64,000 nt of DNA from Dehalococcoidia bacterium (GTDB taxonomy: Bacteria; Chloroflexota; Dehalococcoidia; Tepidiformales; Tepidiformaceae). The stretch spans positions 124,001 to 188,000 of the forward strand of contig JADZEI010000021.1 of NCBI GenBank assembly GCA_020850615.1. Reading direction: 5' to 3'. Of this stretch, positions 8,570 through 17,889 are shown piece after piece. The notes below the pieces were generated by a model. It did no database searches and was not told the DNA's origin. It saw only the letters and a program-made list of their open reading frames with translations. Each line of letters begins with the position of its first letter. Within the stretch, counting starts at the first letter, position 1. A program made the translations under genes and the position numbers.

Positions 8570-10014
8570 CCGGCGGCAACAGCCTCCCGTTCGCGCACGA
8601 ACAGCTCGCGCGCGGGCATCGACTTCCAGTAGTAGTTGGTGATCCCACCACCGGACCGCGCCAGGCGGAAGGAAAGCTCGACTGGCATGTCGATCTTGAT
8701 GGCATCGACGTCGCGGTCGGTCATCATCAGCACCGCGCGGGCACCATTATCGAAGTCGATCACGGTGAGCACGAGGGGCACGTCGGTGGTGCCGGCGATG
8801 TAGTCCATCGAGTAGGTGAACAGCTTCGCCGGTTCGCCGACGAGCCGGATGGGCGTCATCCCATCGCGGGCGCTGCAGGCGATGCAAATGCGCTGGGGCG
8901 GGTACATCACCGCCTGGCAGGCGTCGCACTGCACACCCTTGAAGCGCAGCACCTGGTCCTGCTCGCGGTGGAGGGCGGCCGCGGACGGGCCCGAGAGGTT
9001 CGGGCGGCGGACACCACTGTCCTCGGAGAAGAGGCCGCGCCACTTCAGGTATTCGCTGTAATTGCCCACGGGCAGGCACGCGGCGAGGTGGCCCTGGAGC
9101 CCGCGGTTGCCGCGCGCCGGGCGGTCCGCGATCCGGTCGGTCGTGCGGAGGACCATCGCATCGGCGCCGTCGCCGTAGTTCAGGACGAGGATGGATTCGC
9201 CGGGGCCGGCCGCTTCGAGCGCGGCGGCGAGCTGCATGAGGGCGAAGGCGCAGCCGGTGTTGCCCAGCCGGTCGAGCATCGGGTCCTGGAGCTTCGCGCG
9301 CGGGATGCCGAGCAGGCGCGTGGCCTCGGCGTGGCGGCGCGAATCCGGCGCGTAGAGGACGATGCGGTCGAAGTCATCGACGGTCTTGCCCGTCTTCTTC
9401 TTGAGCAGCTCGAGGACGCGCTGGAGCGAATCGAGGTAGCCCTCCTGCTGGACGAAGCGGTCCTCCCAGGAGCGGATCATCGTCTCGCCCGCGGGGCGCC
9501 AGACGTCATTGATCTCGTTCGCGGCGGAGACGAGCGTCTCGAGCGTCGCGATCTCGTTGCCGCTGCCGACCTGGAAGCAGACGCTGCCGTCGCCGGTCGC
9601 CTTCTCGAAGTCGGAGCCGGCGGGGCCGAGGCGGCTATCGGAGGCGACGACGAGGCCGCCCTGGACGCGCCCGGCGGCCGCGGCGTCGAGTGCCATCGCG
9701 AGGGCGAGCGTGCCCGAGCGCAGACTGTGGCTCACGTCCGTGGTGAAGATGTCGTCCGAGAGGTCGGTGGCGGTTGCGACGAGGGTCGCGGCCTGCTTCT
9801 CCTGGTACGGCAGCGAGGTCGATGCGAGGTAGAGCGCGTCGACGTCCGCCCGGGACTGGCCCTTCAGGCAGTCCTCGACCGCAGCGACGGCCATGGTGAT
9901 CGAGTCCTCATCGAAGTTGGCGACGGAGCGCTCGTTGTTGCCGGACCAGCCATCCGTGGCCGGCCCGAGGCGATGGAGGGGCACGTACGCCCCGAAGTCG
10001 GTAATCCCTGCCAT
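8566..10014 (-). CDS. HMG-CoA-synthase-like protein fused to DUF35 zinc-ribbon/OB domain (copy 1)
   Basis: 482 residues. Residues 1 to about 340 have the thiolase-like condensing fold of the HMGCS/KAS III group (GAYVP start, YLASTSLPY, LNYGDGADAM). The C-terminal 125 residues are a zinc ribbon (C363-x2-C366, C377-x2-C380) plus OB fold of the DUF35 type. The catalytic Cys position of HMG-CoA synthase reads L98 (SLRSGT), so condensation is doubtful. DUF35 proteins act as acyl-CoA-channelling partners of thiolases and of thiolase-fold aldolases, which fits the genes upstream. The ATG at 10014 is chosen over a GTG at 10023 by alignment to the paralogue at 24690-26087. Confidence 0.85.
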   Translation of the reverse strand: MAGITDFGAYVPLHRLGPATDGWSGNNERSVANFDEDSITMAVAAVEDCLKGQSRADVDALYLASTSLPYQEKQAATLVATATDLSDDIFTTDVSHSLRSGTLALAMALDAAAAGRVQGGLVVASDSRLGPAGSDFEKATGDGSVCFQVGSGNEIATLETLVSAANEINDVWRPAGETMIRSWEDRFVQQEGYLDSLQRVLELLKKKTGKTVDDFDRIVLYAPDSRRHAEATRLLGIPRAKLQDPMLDRLGNTGCAFALMQLAAALEAAGPGESILVLNYGDGADAMVLRTTDRIADRPARGNRGLQGHLAACLPVGNYSEYLKWRGLFSEDSGVRRPNLSGPSAAALHREQDQVLRFKGVQCDACQAVMYPPQRICIACSARDGMTPIRLVGEPAKLFTYSMDYIAGTTDVPLVLTVIDFDNGARAVLMMTDRDVDAIKIDMPVELSFRLARSGGGITNYYWKSMPARELFVREREAVAAG

Positions 10015-10074
10015 GCTTTCCACCCTTCCACGACCGGGTTCACCGGCGCGTTATGTACGTTGTTGGCGGCGCCC

Positions 10075-11634
10075 TCAATCGAGGCCGAGGAACATCGGCT
10101 CCGGCCGGAAGAGGCGATCGTCCATGAGCTTGAGGTCCGGCGAGATGCAGATCGGGAAGCCCACAGCCGCGAGCACCTCCCGCTTCACATCAATGCCGGG
10201 CGCGACTTCATCGAGCTGGAGGCCGTCGGGCGTCAGGCTGAAGACGGCCCGCTCGGTGATGTACTTGATCTCCTGGCCCGTTTCGACAGCACGGCGACCG
10301 CTGAAGCAGACCATCTGGACGTCGTCGACGAAGCGGCGGTGCTGGCCCTCCTGGATGATGCGGAGGGTGCCGTCTTCGGCTTCGACCTGGAGGTTTCCGC
10401 CCGTCATCGCCCCGCAGAAGGTCACCTTCTTGGTGCCCGTGGCGATGTCGGTGAAACCACCGGGGCAGGGCAGCTGGCCGCCCATCTTGCCGACGTTGAC
10501 GTTGCCGTAGCGGTCGACTTCGGGCATGGCGAGGAAGGACTGGTCCAGGCCGCCGCCGTTGTAGTAGTCGAGGAGCCAGGTCGGCGAGGTGATCGCGGTG
10601 GGGTTCCAGTGCGTCGCGCTCATGCAGTGGCCGCCGAAGACGCCGTGCTCGACGCTCCAGTTGATCTTGCCGTCGAGGTGCTCCTCGATGGCGGTGACGG
10701 GCATCATGCTGCCCGGGATGCCCGCGCCGATGTTCACGACCTGGCCGGGCTTGCACTCCATGAGCGCGCGGCGGGCGATCACCTTGTCCGCCGAATGGGG
10801 GAAGTAGGCGATGTCCGGGAGCGGCAGGCGTCGGGCACCGGTCGTGGCCGGGGCGTCGCCCATGTTCGCGCCGTAATCCCACTGGAGGCCCGCCTCGTGG
10901 AGGACGACGTAGTCCACCAGCACGCCCGGCACTTCGACCATGAGCGGGTGCATGGAGCCGGCCTGGACGATGCGGCGGACCTGGGCGATGACGATGCCGC
11001 CGGAGTTGTGGGCGGCCGTCGCCTGGTTGAGGATGCCCTGCGTGAGCCCCTCGTCGTCGCAGATGAGGTTGCCCTCGGTGTCGGCCGTGCTCGCCTTGAT
11101 CAGGGCGACGTTGATCGGCAGCGAGCGGTAGTAGAGGTGCTCCTCGCCATCGAGGTTGACGACCTGGATGAGGTCGTCGTCCTTGGCCGCGGCGTTGAGC
11201 CGGCCGCCGTCGCGGCGCGGGTCCGCGAAGGTGTCGAGACCGATGGTCGTGAGGTAGCCCTTCCGGCCGCCCGCGGTGGCGCGCAGGTTCTGGAAGATCG
11301 CGTTCGCGGGCCAGCAGTGGGCGCGTACCTTCTCATCGAAGATGAACTGGTTGATCTCCGAGTCCTTGCTCAGCGTCGGGAGGATGTAGGTGCTCCCGAT
11401 GATGCGCTTGAGCAGCCCTTCGTGGGCCCAGCGGTTGAGCCCGGTGCCGTTCGGCCCGCCGTAGAGCCACGGATGGATCTCGGTGATGTCGCGCGGCTGC
11501 CCGGTGGCCAAGAAGCGCGCCTCGAGCTGTTCGAGGATCGCCTCCGGCACCATGTTCCCGATCAGCCCGCTCACCGTCACGTTGCTGTTCGACGGGATGA
11601 GCTCGGCCGCCCGTTCGGCGGTGATGATCTTCAC
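10075..11634 (-). CDS. CoA-transferase family I, fused alpha-beta subunits (copy 1)
   Basis: Transfers CoA between an acyl-CoA and a free carboxylic acid through a glutamyl-CoA intermediate. The 519-residue product joins both halves of the acetate/3-ketoacid CoA-transferase family: an N-terminal half from VKIITAERAAELI and a C-terminal half with VNIGAGIPG and the catalytic Glu near residue 329 (SVEHGVFGG). The GTG at 11634 follows an AGGGGGG ribosome site. The open frame runs further upstream into the thiolase gene, but that part is a frame shadow. It lies 37 nt after the thiolase-fold gene. It likely activates the acid imported or formed by upstream oxygenases. Confidence 0.88.
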   Translation of the reverse strand: MKIITAERAAELIPSNSNVTVSGLIGNMVPEAILEQLEARFLATGQPRDITEIHPWLYGGPNGTGLNRWAHEGLLKRIIGSTYILPTLSKDSEINQFIFDEKVRAHCWPANAIFQNLRATAGGRKGYLTTIGLDTFADPRRDGGRLNAAAKDDDLIQVVNLDGEEHLYYRSLPINVALIKASTADTEGNLICDDEGLTQGILNQATAAHNSGGIVIAQVRRIVQAGSMHPLMVEVPGVLVDYVVLHEAGLQWDYGANMGDAPATTGARRLPLPDIAYFPHSADKVIARRALMECKPGQVVNIGAGIPGSMMPVTAIEEHLDGKINWSVEHGVFGGHCMSATHWNPTAITSPTWLLDYYNGGGLDQSFLAMPEVDRYGNVNVGKMGGQLPCPGGFTDIATGTKKVTFCGAMTGGNLQVEAEDGTLRIIQEGQHRRFVDDVQMVCFSGRRAVETGQEIKYITERAVFSLTPDGLQLDEVAPGIDVKREVLAAVGFPICISPDLKLMDDRLFRPEPMFLGLD

Positions 11635-11671
11635 GTTGTCCCCCCTGTGACTCGCTCTGCCCCGCGCGTCC

Positions 11672-12856
11672 CTACGTGGGCTTCCCGTACACCTGCACGA
11701 ACGCGCTGAACGACCCGACCGCGCCGCCGGCGGAGTAGACCACGCTGCGGCGGACGTTCGGGAGCTGGCGCTCACCCGCCCTGCCGGTGAGCTGCAAGTA
11801 CGATTCGTAGACCTGGCGGATGCCGCTCGCGCCCGCCTGGAACCCGTTGCAAAGGAGGCCGCCGTCCGTGTTCGTGGGGATGCGGCCCTCCAGGTCGAAG
11901 TCGCCGGCGAGCACGCGCTCGACGGCGGTGCCGGGCGCGGCCAGCCCGAGGTCCTCGTAGGCGATGAGCTCGGCCGCGGTCGTGAGGTCGAAGATCTGCG
12001 CGTGGTCGATCTCCTCGTCCGGGCGGACGATGCCGGCCATGCGGTAGGCGCGCTGCGCGGCGATCCGCGCTTCGGGCAGGCCCAGGTAGTCGTAGTCCTG
12101 CTGCATGCGGCCTTCCAGGCCACCCGAGGCCACGCCGATGCCTTCGAGCACGATGTACGGCCGGCCGCTGCTCTTCGCGAACGCCTCCGAGCAGACGATC
12201 GCGGCGCCGGCGCCATCGAGCGACTGGCAGCAATCGAGCACCGTCAGCGGCCAGGACGAGACCGGCGCGCCTTCGACTTCGTCTTCGGACACGCTCGAGC
12301 GGAAGGCGGCGAGCGGGTTGCGCGCGCCAGCTCGCCGGCTGCGCGTGGTCAGCCGCGTGAGCGCGGTGCGGATGCGCCGCGCCGGGATGTCGTGCACGGC
12401 GGAGTAGCGCTGCAGGTAGAGTGTCGCGAACGCCGGCGTGCGGAACTCCCCGAGCACGGCATCGGCGCCCACCGCGGACCCGCCGACCGGGCCGCCCTCG
12501 GTGAACTCCGTGAAGCCGCTGTCGGTCGGCTTTTCGACGCCGGCGGCGAGGGTCACGTCGTACATGCCGCTTGCGACGGCCGTGATGGCGCCGCGGAGCG
12601 CGTCCGCGCCGGTCGCACCCGCGTTCTGGACCTTGGTCATCGCGGTATAGCCGAGCTTGAGCGAGAAGTTCAGCAGGGCATGGTTCGCAGACACGGACGT
12701 GCAGCCGAACCAGGAGGCGTTGATGTCCTCCGGGGTGATCCCTGCGTCGTCCATCGCGGCCATGCCGGCTTCGACGATCAGGTCCTCCTGGCCCGCGTCA
12801 GAGCGCACACCGGCCCCCGAACACCCCATCCCAATGATTGCCACCCGCCGGTTCAT
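11672..12856 (-). CDS. Thiolase-fold protein lacking the catalytic Cys and both His; possible aldolase
   Basis: 394 residues, collinear with the SCP-x-type thiolases at 12902-14080 and 27798-28988. The nucleophilic Cys (C80 in both) is G80 here (QNAGATG). The GHP/GHG His (337/340 in the others) is F339 (NGFQAG). The C-terminal H-x-QGG His (372/376) is Y374 (VYSAGG). Thiolysis by the usual mechanism is therefore not possible. Thiolase-fold aldolases such as mycobacterial Ltp2 also lack the Cys, use tyrosines and need a DUF35 partner. An HMGCS/DUF35 protein is encoded two genes downstream. Retro-aldolase activity is inference; a structural subunit is the alternative. Confidence 0.85.
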   Translation of the reverse strand: MNRRVAIIGMGCSGAGVRSDAGQEDLIVEAGMAAMDDAGITPEDINASWFGCTSVSANHALLNFSLKLGYTAMTKVQNAGATGADALRGAITAVASGMYDVTLAAGVEKPTDSGFTEFTEGGPVGGSAVGADAVLGEFRTPAFATLYLQRYSAVHDIPARRIRTALTRLTTRSRRAGARNPLAAFRSSVSEDEVEGAPVSSWPLTVLDCCQSLDGAGAAIVCSEAFAKSSGRPYIVLEGIGVASGGLEGRMQQDYDYLGLPEARIAAQRAYRMAGIVRPDEEIDHAQIFDLTTAAELIAYEDLGLAAPGTAVERVLAGDFDLEGRIPTNTDGGLLCNGFQAGASGIRQVYESYLQLTGRAGERQLPNVRRSVVYSAGGAVGSFSAFVQVYGKPT

Positions 12857-12901
12857 CCCGTGCTCCTGTCGCTGGTTGTCGGTCCGGTCACGCCGCGCAC
12901 G

Positions 12902-14080
12902 TCAGTCGCGCGGGCCAAGGACGGTGACGATGGTCGAGAACGAACCGGTGAGCCCGCCCTGGCTGTGCGCGAGGCTGTAGCGCACGTTCTTGACCTGGCG
13001 CGGGCCGGCCGTGCCCTGGACCTGGTGGTAGGACTCGGCGAGCTGCTTGAGGCCGGTCGCGGGCACGGGGTGGCCGGTGCACTTCAGGCCGCCGTCCGTG
13101 TTCACCGGGATCTTGCCGTCCATCTCGAAGTAGCCGTCCTTCACGAGGTGCGGCGCCTTGCCGCGCGGCGCGATGCCGACGTCCTCGTAGTCCACGAGCT
13201 CGTTCACGGTGAACGCATCATGGAGCTGGACGTGGGAGAGCTCGTTCACCGGGTCCGTGATCCCGGCCTGGTCGTAGGCCTGCTGGGCGGCCTTCACGTT
13301 CTCCGGGAACATCGTGAAGCTGTACTTCTGGGACATGCGCCCTTCGCGCCAGCCGCTCGAAAGGCCGATGCCCTTCACGAGCACGTAGTCGTCGCGGTAG
13401 CGCTTCGCCACTTCCGGGCTGGCGAGGATGGCGCAGGCGCCGCCATCGATGTTCGCGCAGCAGTCGTACAGCCCCAGCGGCCAGGCGATGTAGGGCGCGT
13501 TGAGCGCGTCTTCGAGCTTGATCTCCTTCTGGAAGTGCGCCTTCGGGTTGAGCGTCCCGTTCTTGTGGTTCTTCACGGCGATCTTCGCGAGCGTGAGCTT
13601 GAGCTCGTCGAACGAGTAGCCGTAGTGGTGCATGTAGCGCGTGGCGTAGAGGGCGAAGTGCCGCGGCACCGAGCCGTTGTGGATCATCGCCTCCATGCCG
13701 ACGGTCGAAGGGTCGCCCGCCATGTCGATGCCCGTGGTGCCGGCGTCCTTCTGCTTGCCCGCCGCGGCGACGATGACGATGTCGTACATGCCGCTGGCGA
13801 TGGCCATCGCGCCGTTGCGGAAGACATCGCCACCGGTGGAGCAGGCGTTTTCGACGCCGCTCACGGGGATGTAGTTCAGCTTGAGGACCCGGTTCAGCGT
13901 GTGCGTCGCGGAAAGCCCGCCGACGTAGCCGGCCTCGATCTCACTGGGGTCGATCTTCGCATCGGCGAAGGCTTCGGAGGCGGCTTCGTAGAGGAGGTCC
14001 TCCACGCCGGCGTCCCAGCGCTCGCCGACTTTGGTGGTGCCCATGCCGATGATGGCGACTTTGTCCTTGATACTCTCCAC
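12902..14080 (-). CDS. Thiolase, SCP-x type
   Basis: Cleaves 3-ketoacyl-CoA with CoA, 392 residues. All catalytic residues are visible: C80 (ENACSTGG), H337 (TGHP) and H372 (AHSQGG). There is no C-terminal sterol-carrier domain, as is common in bacterial members. The GTG start at 14080 is supported by AAGGAGG ending 7 nt upstream. It follows the DppC-type permease by 36 nt and precedes the Cys-less paralogue by 45 nt, so importer and thiolase genes probably form one transcript. Paired thiolases, one active and one degenerate, suggest a hetero-oligomer or sequential cleavages. Confidence 0.92.
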   Translation of the reverse strand: MESIKDKVAIIGMGTTKVGERWDAGVEDLLYEAASEAFADAKIDPSEIEAGYVGGLSATHTLNRVLKLNYIPVSGVENACSTGGDVFRNGAMAIASGMYDIVIVAAAGKQKDAGTTGIDMAGDPSTVGMEAMIHNGSVPRHFALYATRYMHHYGYSFDELKLTLAKIAVKNHKNGTLNPKAHFQKEIKLEDALNAPYIAWPLGLYDCCANIDGGACAILASPEVAKRYRDDYVLVKGIGLSSGWREGRMSQKYSFTMFPENVKAAQQAYDQAGITDPVNELSHVQLHDAFTVNELVDYEDVGIAPRGKAPHLVKDGYFEMDGKIPVNTDGGLKCTGHPVPATGLKQLAESYHQVQGTAGPRQVKNVRYSLAHSQGGLTGSFSTIVTVLGPRD

Positions 14081-14116
14081 AGGTGGCCTCCTTGTGCGTG
14101 CGGGTAGCTTGCCGTG

Positions 14117-15025
14117 TCAGGCTCCGCGGCGGAGCCGGGGGTCGAGCGTGTCCCGGAGCGCGTCGCCGAGCATGTTGCAGCCGTAGACGGTCAGGGCGAT
14201 GGCGGCGCCCGGGAAGAGCGCCAGGTGCGGATGCTGGGTCATGTAGGTCTGCGCTTCGCCGAGCATGCGCCCCCACGAGGGGAACGGCGGCGGCGTCCCG
14301 AAGCCCAGGAACGAGAGCGACGACTCCGCGAGGATGACGGCGCCGACCTGGACAGACGCATTCACGATGATGATGGGCGTCACATTGGGGATCACGTGAC
14401 GCAGGATGATACGCAAATCCCCGGCTCCTGTGGCGCGCACCGCCTCGATGTAGCTCATGGAGCGCACGGTGAGCGCGGCGCTGCGGATGACGCGCGACGA
14501 GCCCGCGCCGTAGAGCAGCCCCAGGGTGAGGATGATCGTGCCCCGGCCGTTCCCGAAGATCGCGACCACGAAGACGATGAAGATCAGCCCCGGAAACGAC
14601 ATCCACACGTCGATCAGCCGCTGGAAGACGGTGTCGAACCAGCCGCCGAAGTAGGCGGACGAGACGCCGACGGCGGTCGCGATCGCCGCGGCCACGAGCA
14701 CCGCCGAGAAGCCGATGATCACGGACGTGCGCGAGGCGTAGATGATCCGGCTGAAGTTGTCGCGGCCGAGCTGGTCGGTGCCGAAGAAGTAGTCCATCGA
14801 CGGGGCCTGCAGGCGCGCGGTGACGTCGAAGTCGTCGTAGCGCTGGGGCGCGATGACCGACGGCAGGGCCGCGAGCACCACGAGGATGATGACGATGAGC
14901 AGCCCGAACGCGCCGAGCGGCTGCTTCTTGATGAACCGCAACGCGGGCCTGTAGAAGCGGGCGGCCGTGGACGGGCCCTGGAGCTCGCGAGGGGCGAGGA
15001 CATCGCCAGCTGCTGCAGCACTCAT
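14117..15025 (-). CDS. ABC importer permease, DppC/OppC type (set 2)
   Basis: 302 residues. An N-terminal cytoplasmic segment (FIKKQPLGAFG) and helix precede GTDQLGRDNFSRIIYASRTS and five more helices. The EAA loop is YIEAVRATGAGDLRIILRH and the end is MLGDALRDTLDPRLRRGA. It pairs with the DppB-type gene whose stop it overlaps by 4 nt. No ATPase gene is present in this set. Confidence 0.92.
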   Translation of the reverse strand: MSAAAAGDVLAPRELQGPSTAARFYRPALRFIKKQPLGAFGLLIVIILVVLAALPSVIAPQRYDDFDVTARLQAPSMDYFFGTDQLGRDNFSRIIYASRTSVIIGFSAVLVAAAIATAVGVSSAYFGGWFDTVFQRLIDVWMSFPGLIFIVFVVAIFGNGRGTIILTLGLLYGAGSSRVIRSAALTVRSMSYIEAVRATGAGDLRIILRHVIPNVTPIIIVNASVQVGAVILAESSLSFLGFGTPPPFPSWGRMLGEAQTYMTQHPHLALFPGAAIALTVYGCNMLGDALRDTLDPRLRRGA

Positions 15026-15972
15026 CGGTAGCGGATCCTCGGGTCGATGACGGAATAGGAGAGGTCGACGAGCAGGTTCGTCAGGATGATGAAGGAGGCG
15101 CTGATCAGCACGATCGCCTGGACCACCGGGTAATCGCGCTGGCTCAGCGAGGTGAGGAGGTAGCTGCCCATGCCCGGGATCGAGAAGATCCGTTCGAGCA
15201 GGACGGTGCCGCCCACGACGACCGGCACCTGGAGCCCGATGACGGTGATCACCGGGAGGATGGCGTTCCGCAGGCCGTGGCGCATGACCACGAGGCGCGC
15301 GCCCAGGCCCTTCGCCCGCGCGGTGCGGATGTAGTCCTCGCGGAGGACCTCCAGCATGGTGGAGCGCATGATCCGCATCGTGGTGCCGGAGAGCAGGCCG
15401 CCGAGGATGAGCGCCGGCACCCAGAGGATCTGCAGGTTGGCTATCGGATCCTCCCAGATCTGCTCGTAACGCAGGGGAGGTGTCCAGCCGAACCAGGCGA
15501 AGCCGTACGTGATCGCCAGCAGCCCGAGCCAGAAGCTGGGCACGGAGAGCAGCATGATGGCGAGGCTCCGGGCGGCGTAGTCGATCGGCGTGTTCTGCTT
15601 CACGGCCGAGACGATCCCGATGGGGAGCGAGATCATCAGCGAGAAGGCCATCGCCAGCAGGCCGAGCTGGAACGTCGCCGGCAGCCGGCGCTGGAGCTCC
15701 GAAGAGACCGAGCGCCCGCTGGTGATCGACGTGCCGAGGTCGCCGGTGACGAGCTCGCCCATCCAGTCGACGTACTGCTGCGGGATGCTGTTGTTGAGCG
15801 AGTAGCGCTCCTCGAGCTGGCGGCGGAGCTCGGGGGAGGCTGCGCCGAAGTCCCCGAGCATCTGGTCCACCGCGTCGCCGGGCAGGAAGCGCACGGCCAT
15901 GAACAGCACCACGGTCACCCCGAACATCGTCGGGAGGATCAGGAGGAGCCGCTGGATGACGTACGTATTCAT
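15022..15972 (-). CDS. ABC importer permease, DppB/OppB type (set 2)
   Basis: 316 residues with the DppB arrangement: N-terminal helix (QRLLLILPTMFGVTVVLFM), an extracytoplasmic loop with the LxxRYSLNNSIPQQY pattern, and a permease core with EAA loop DYIRTARAKGLGARL. The end is LLVDLSYSVIDPRIRYR. It starts 11 nt after the binding-protein stop. Confidence 0.92.
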   Translation of the reverse strand: MNTYVIQRLLLILPTMFGVTVVLFMAVRFLPGDAVDQMLGDFGAASPELRRQLEERYSLNNSIPQQYVDWMGELVTGDLGTSITSGRSVSSELQRRLPATFQLGLLAMAFSLMISLPIGIVSAVKQNTPIDYAARSLAIMLLSVPSFWLGLLAITYGFAWFGWTPPLRYEQIWEDPIANLQILWVPALILGGLLSGTTMRIMRSTMLEVLREDYIRTARAKGLGARLVVMRHGLRNAILPVITVIGLQVPVVVGGTVLLERIFSIPGMGSYLLTSLSQRDYPVVQAIVLISASFIILTNLLVDLSYSVIDPRIRYR

Positions 15973-15983
15973 CGGCCCCCGCG

Positions 15984-17801
15984 CTATGCCTTGAAGTAGT
16001 AGGGCACCGTGCAGCTGCCCTGGTAATAGCCGTTGACCTGGTACTGGAGCCCGTTGCGGACGTTCGCGGCGTAGCCGGTGTAGACGCCGGACGCGCCGAG
16101 CTGGCTCGGGACCAGGTACATCTTGTCGTTCACGTAGTTCTGGAGGTTCAGCATGCCGACACGCTGCTTTTCGCGGTCGCGCTCGGCGAGCATCGCGCGG
16201 ACGTCGTCGGCGAGCTTCGCGTCTTCGATCTTTGCGTTATTGCGGATGCCACCAGGCAGATAGTAGATCTCGAACTGCGAACCGGTGCCGCCACCGCGCG
16301 GGATGTGCGCGAGACCGTCGAATTCGCCGCGCGCGGTCTTCGTGACGTAGACCGAGTTGTAGTCCTCGTCGACGAGCTCGAGGTCCACCCCGATCTGGCC
16401 GAGGTACTGCTGGATGAGCTCGGTGATCGTGTTGAAGGCGAGGCCGTAGCGCGATGTGGTGGTGTGCAGCTTCGACTTGAAGCCGTCCTTGTGGCCCGCC
16501 GCTTCGAGCAGCTTCTTTGCGTCGGCGGGGTTGTAGGCGAACGACTTCGCGTTCTCGGCGCTGATCTTCGGGTCCGAGGCCTGGATCTGGAACTTGCCGG
16601 TGGGGTCCAGCCAGTAGCCGGACTCGAAGGCAGGCATGTCGTTGTTCCAGCGCCGCTTCGCACCCAGGTTCAGCTTCTCGATGTCCTTGAGGTTGTAGGC
16701 GGCGTCGAGCATGGCATCGCGGTCGAGGGCCATCGAGACGGCCTTGCGCACGCGGGGGTCGCGCCAGGGTGCGTTCGCGGCGGCCGGGCTGCCATCGAAG
16801 GTGATGTAGCTGGCGGGCAGGTTCGACTGGCCGACAAAGAGCTGGAGGCCCTTGACCGTGCCCTGGGCACGCTCGAGGTCGCTGCCGAGGATGTCCACCT
16901 CGTCCAGGTTGCCGGCGAGGAACTGGGTGAGCCGGGTGTTGTACTCGGTGATCAGGTTGACCTCGACGGAGTCGAAGTAGGGCGCGTCGGGGCCGAGGTG
17001 CCAGTCGTTGTTGCGCTTGAACTTGACCACGGTGCCGGGCTGGTACGAATCGAAGACCCACGGGCCCGTGCCGACCATTTTCGTTGCCGGGTCGAAGGCG
17101 GTGCCCGTCTCCTTGGGCATGATGAAGATGAAGCCGTTGGTGCTCAGGAAGTCGCCGCGGGTCTTCTTCAGCTTGAAGACGACGGTCGAGGCATCGACCT
17201 TTTCGACGCTGCCCAGGTAGTCGTTGAGGGTGACGGCATTGGCGTTGGCGGGCGTGCCTTCGATCTGGCCGGTGTAGCGCCTCCAGGAGAAGACGACGTC
17301 GTCGGCATCGACCGGGCGGTTGAGCGGCGCGTGGAACTTCGCGTTGCTCTTGAGCTTGACCGTGTAGGTGAGCCCGTCTTCGGAGGCGGTGTACGACTCC
17401 GCGATGTCCGGTTCGAGCGCATAGAGGCCGGGGTCGACGCCGGGGCCGGCCTTCTGGCGGAAGAGGGTGCTGTAGACCCAGGCGCCAATCTGGGTGGTGG
17501 TGAAGCTGGTGCCAGCGTAGGGGTCGAGGTTCGTGGGGTCGCCGGGCATCACGGCGCGCCAGACACCGCCGCGCGTCGGCTTCTCGGTGACCGCGGTCGG
17601 CGAGGGGTTGCCCGCCTGGGTGGCTGTGGATGTCGTGCCAGTGGTGGCCGTCGAATCGGTCGCGTCGTCGTCGTCATCGCCGCAGCCAACGGTGGATGCG
17701 GCGGCGAGCCCCGCGCCCGTGGCGAAGGCGCCGCCAATCCAGCGGCGGCGCGTAATCGGGCGGGAGCTGCGGCGGAGCCAGTAGTTATCTTCGCGATTCA
17801 T
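15984..17801 (-). CDS. ABC importer substrate-binding lipoprotein, family 5 (set 2)
   Basis: 605 residues. The start MNREDNYW is followed by an arginine cluster (R18-R20), a hydrophobic stretch and a lipobox with C40, so a Tat-exported lipoprotein is expected. CGDDDDD and a Thr-rich linker precede the SBP_bac_5 domain. The region before the fold (NREDNYW) resembles the set 3 receptor more than set 1. It is the first gene of the operon running to 7.7 kb, and two promoter candidates with a shared spacer motif lie upstream. This arrangement ties the receptor to the thiolase, CoA-transferase and HMGCS-like genes; ligand unknown. Confidence 0.9.
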   Translation of the reverse strand: MNREDNYWLRRSSRPITRRRWIGGAFATGAGLAAASTVGCGDDDDDATDSTATTGTTSTATQAGNPSPTAVTEKPTRGGVWRAVMPGDPTNLDPYAGTSFTTTQIGAWVYSTLFRQKAGPGVDPGLYALEPDIAESYTASEDGLTYTVKLKSNAKFHAPLNRPVDADDVVFSWRRYTGQIEGTPANANAVTLNDYLGSVEKVDASTVVFKLKKTRGDFLSTNGFIFIMPKETGTAFDPATKMVGTGPWVFDSYQPGTVVKFKRNNDWHLGPDAPYFDSVEVNLITEYNTRLTQFLAGNLDEVDILGSDLERAQGTVKGLQLFVGQSNLPASYITFDGSPAAANAPWRDPRVRKAVSMALDRDAMLDAAYNLKDIEKLNLGAKRRWNNDMPAFESGYWLDPTGKFQIQASDPKISAENAKSFAYNPADAKKLLEAAGHKDGFKSKLHTTTSRYGLAFNTITELIQQYLGQIGVDLELVDEDYNSVYVTKTARGEFDGLAHIPRGGGTGSQFEIYYLPGGIRNNAKIEDAKLADDVRAMLAERDREKQRVGMLNLQNYVNDKMYLVPSQLGASGVYTGYAANVRNGLQYQVNGYYQGSCTVPYYFKA

Positions 17802-17860
17802 GTGTCCCTTCCCTGTGCCAAAGCGGCGGCGACGGGGATCCCCGCGCCTGCTTGGGCGGC

Positions 17861-17889
17861 ACCTTAACTATCGAACGCTCGCTCGTCAA
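17861..17889 (-). promoter_or_regulatory. Promoter with embedded operator motif for importer set 2 (proximal)
   Basis: On the minus strand TTGACG (17884-17889), 17-nt spacer, TAAGGT (17861-17866). The spacer contains GCGTTCGATAG. The start codon is about 60 nt downstream. Confidence 0.5.

Noticed and set aside
10075-12216. Apparent fusion of thiolase and CoA-transferase in one open frame
   Set aside because: The upstream part is an out-of-frame reading of the thiolase gene with Arg/Ser-rich composition; a GTG with AGGGGGG at 11634 starts the real CoA-transferase.
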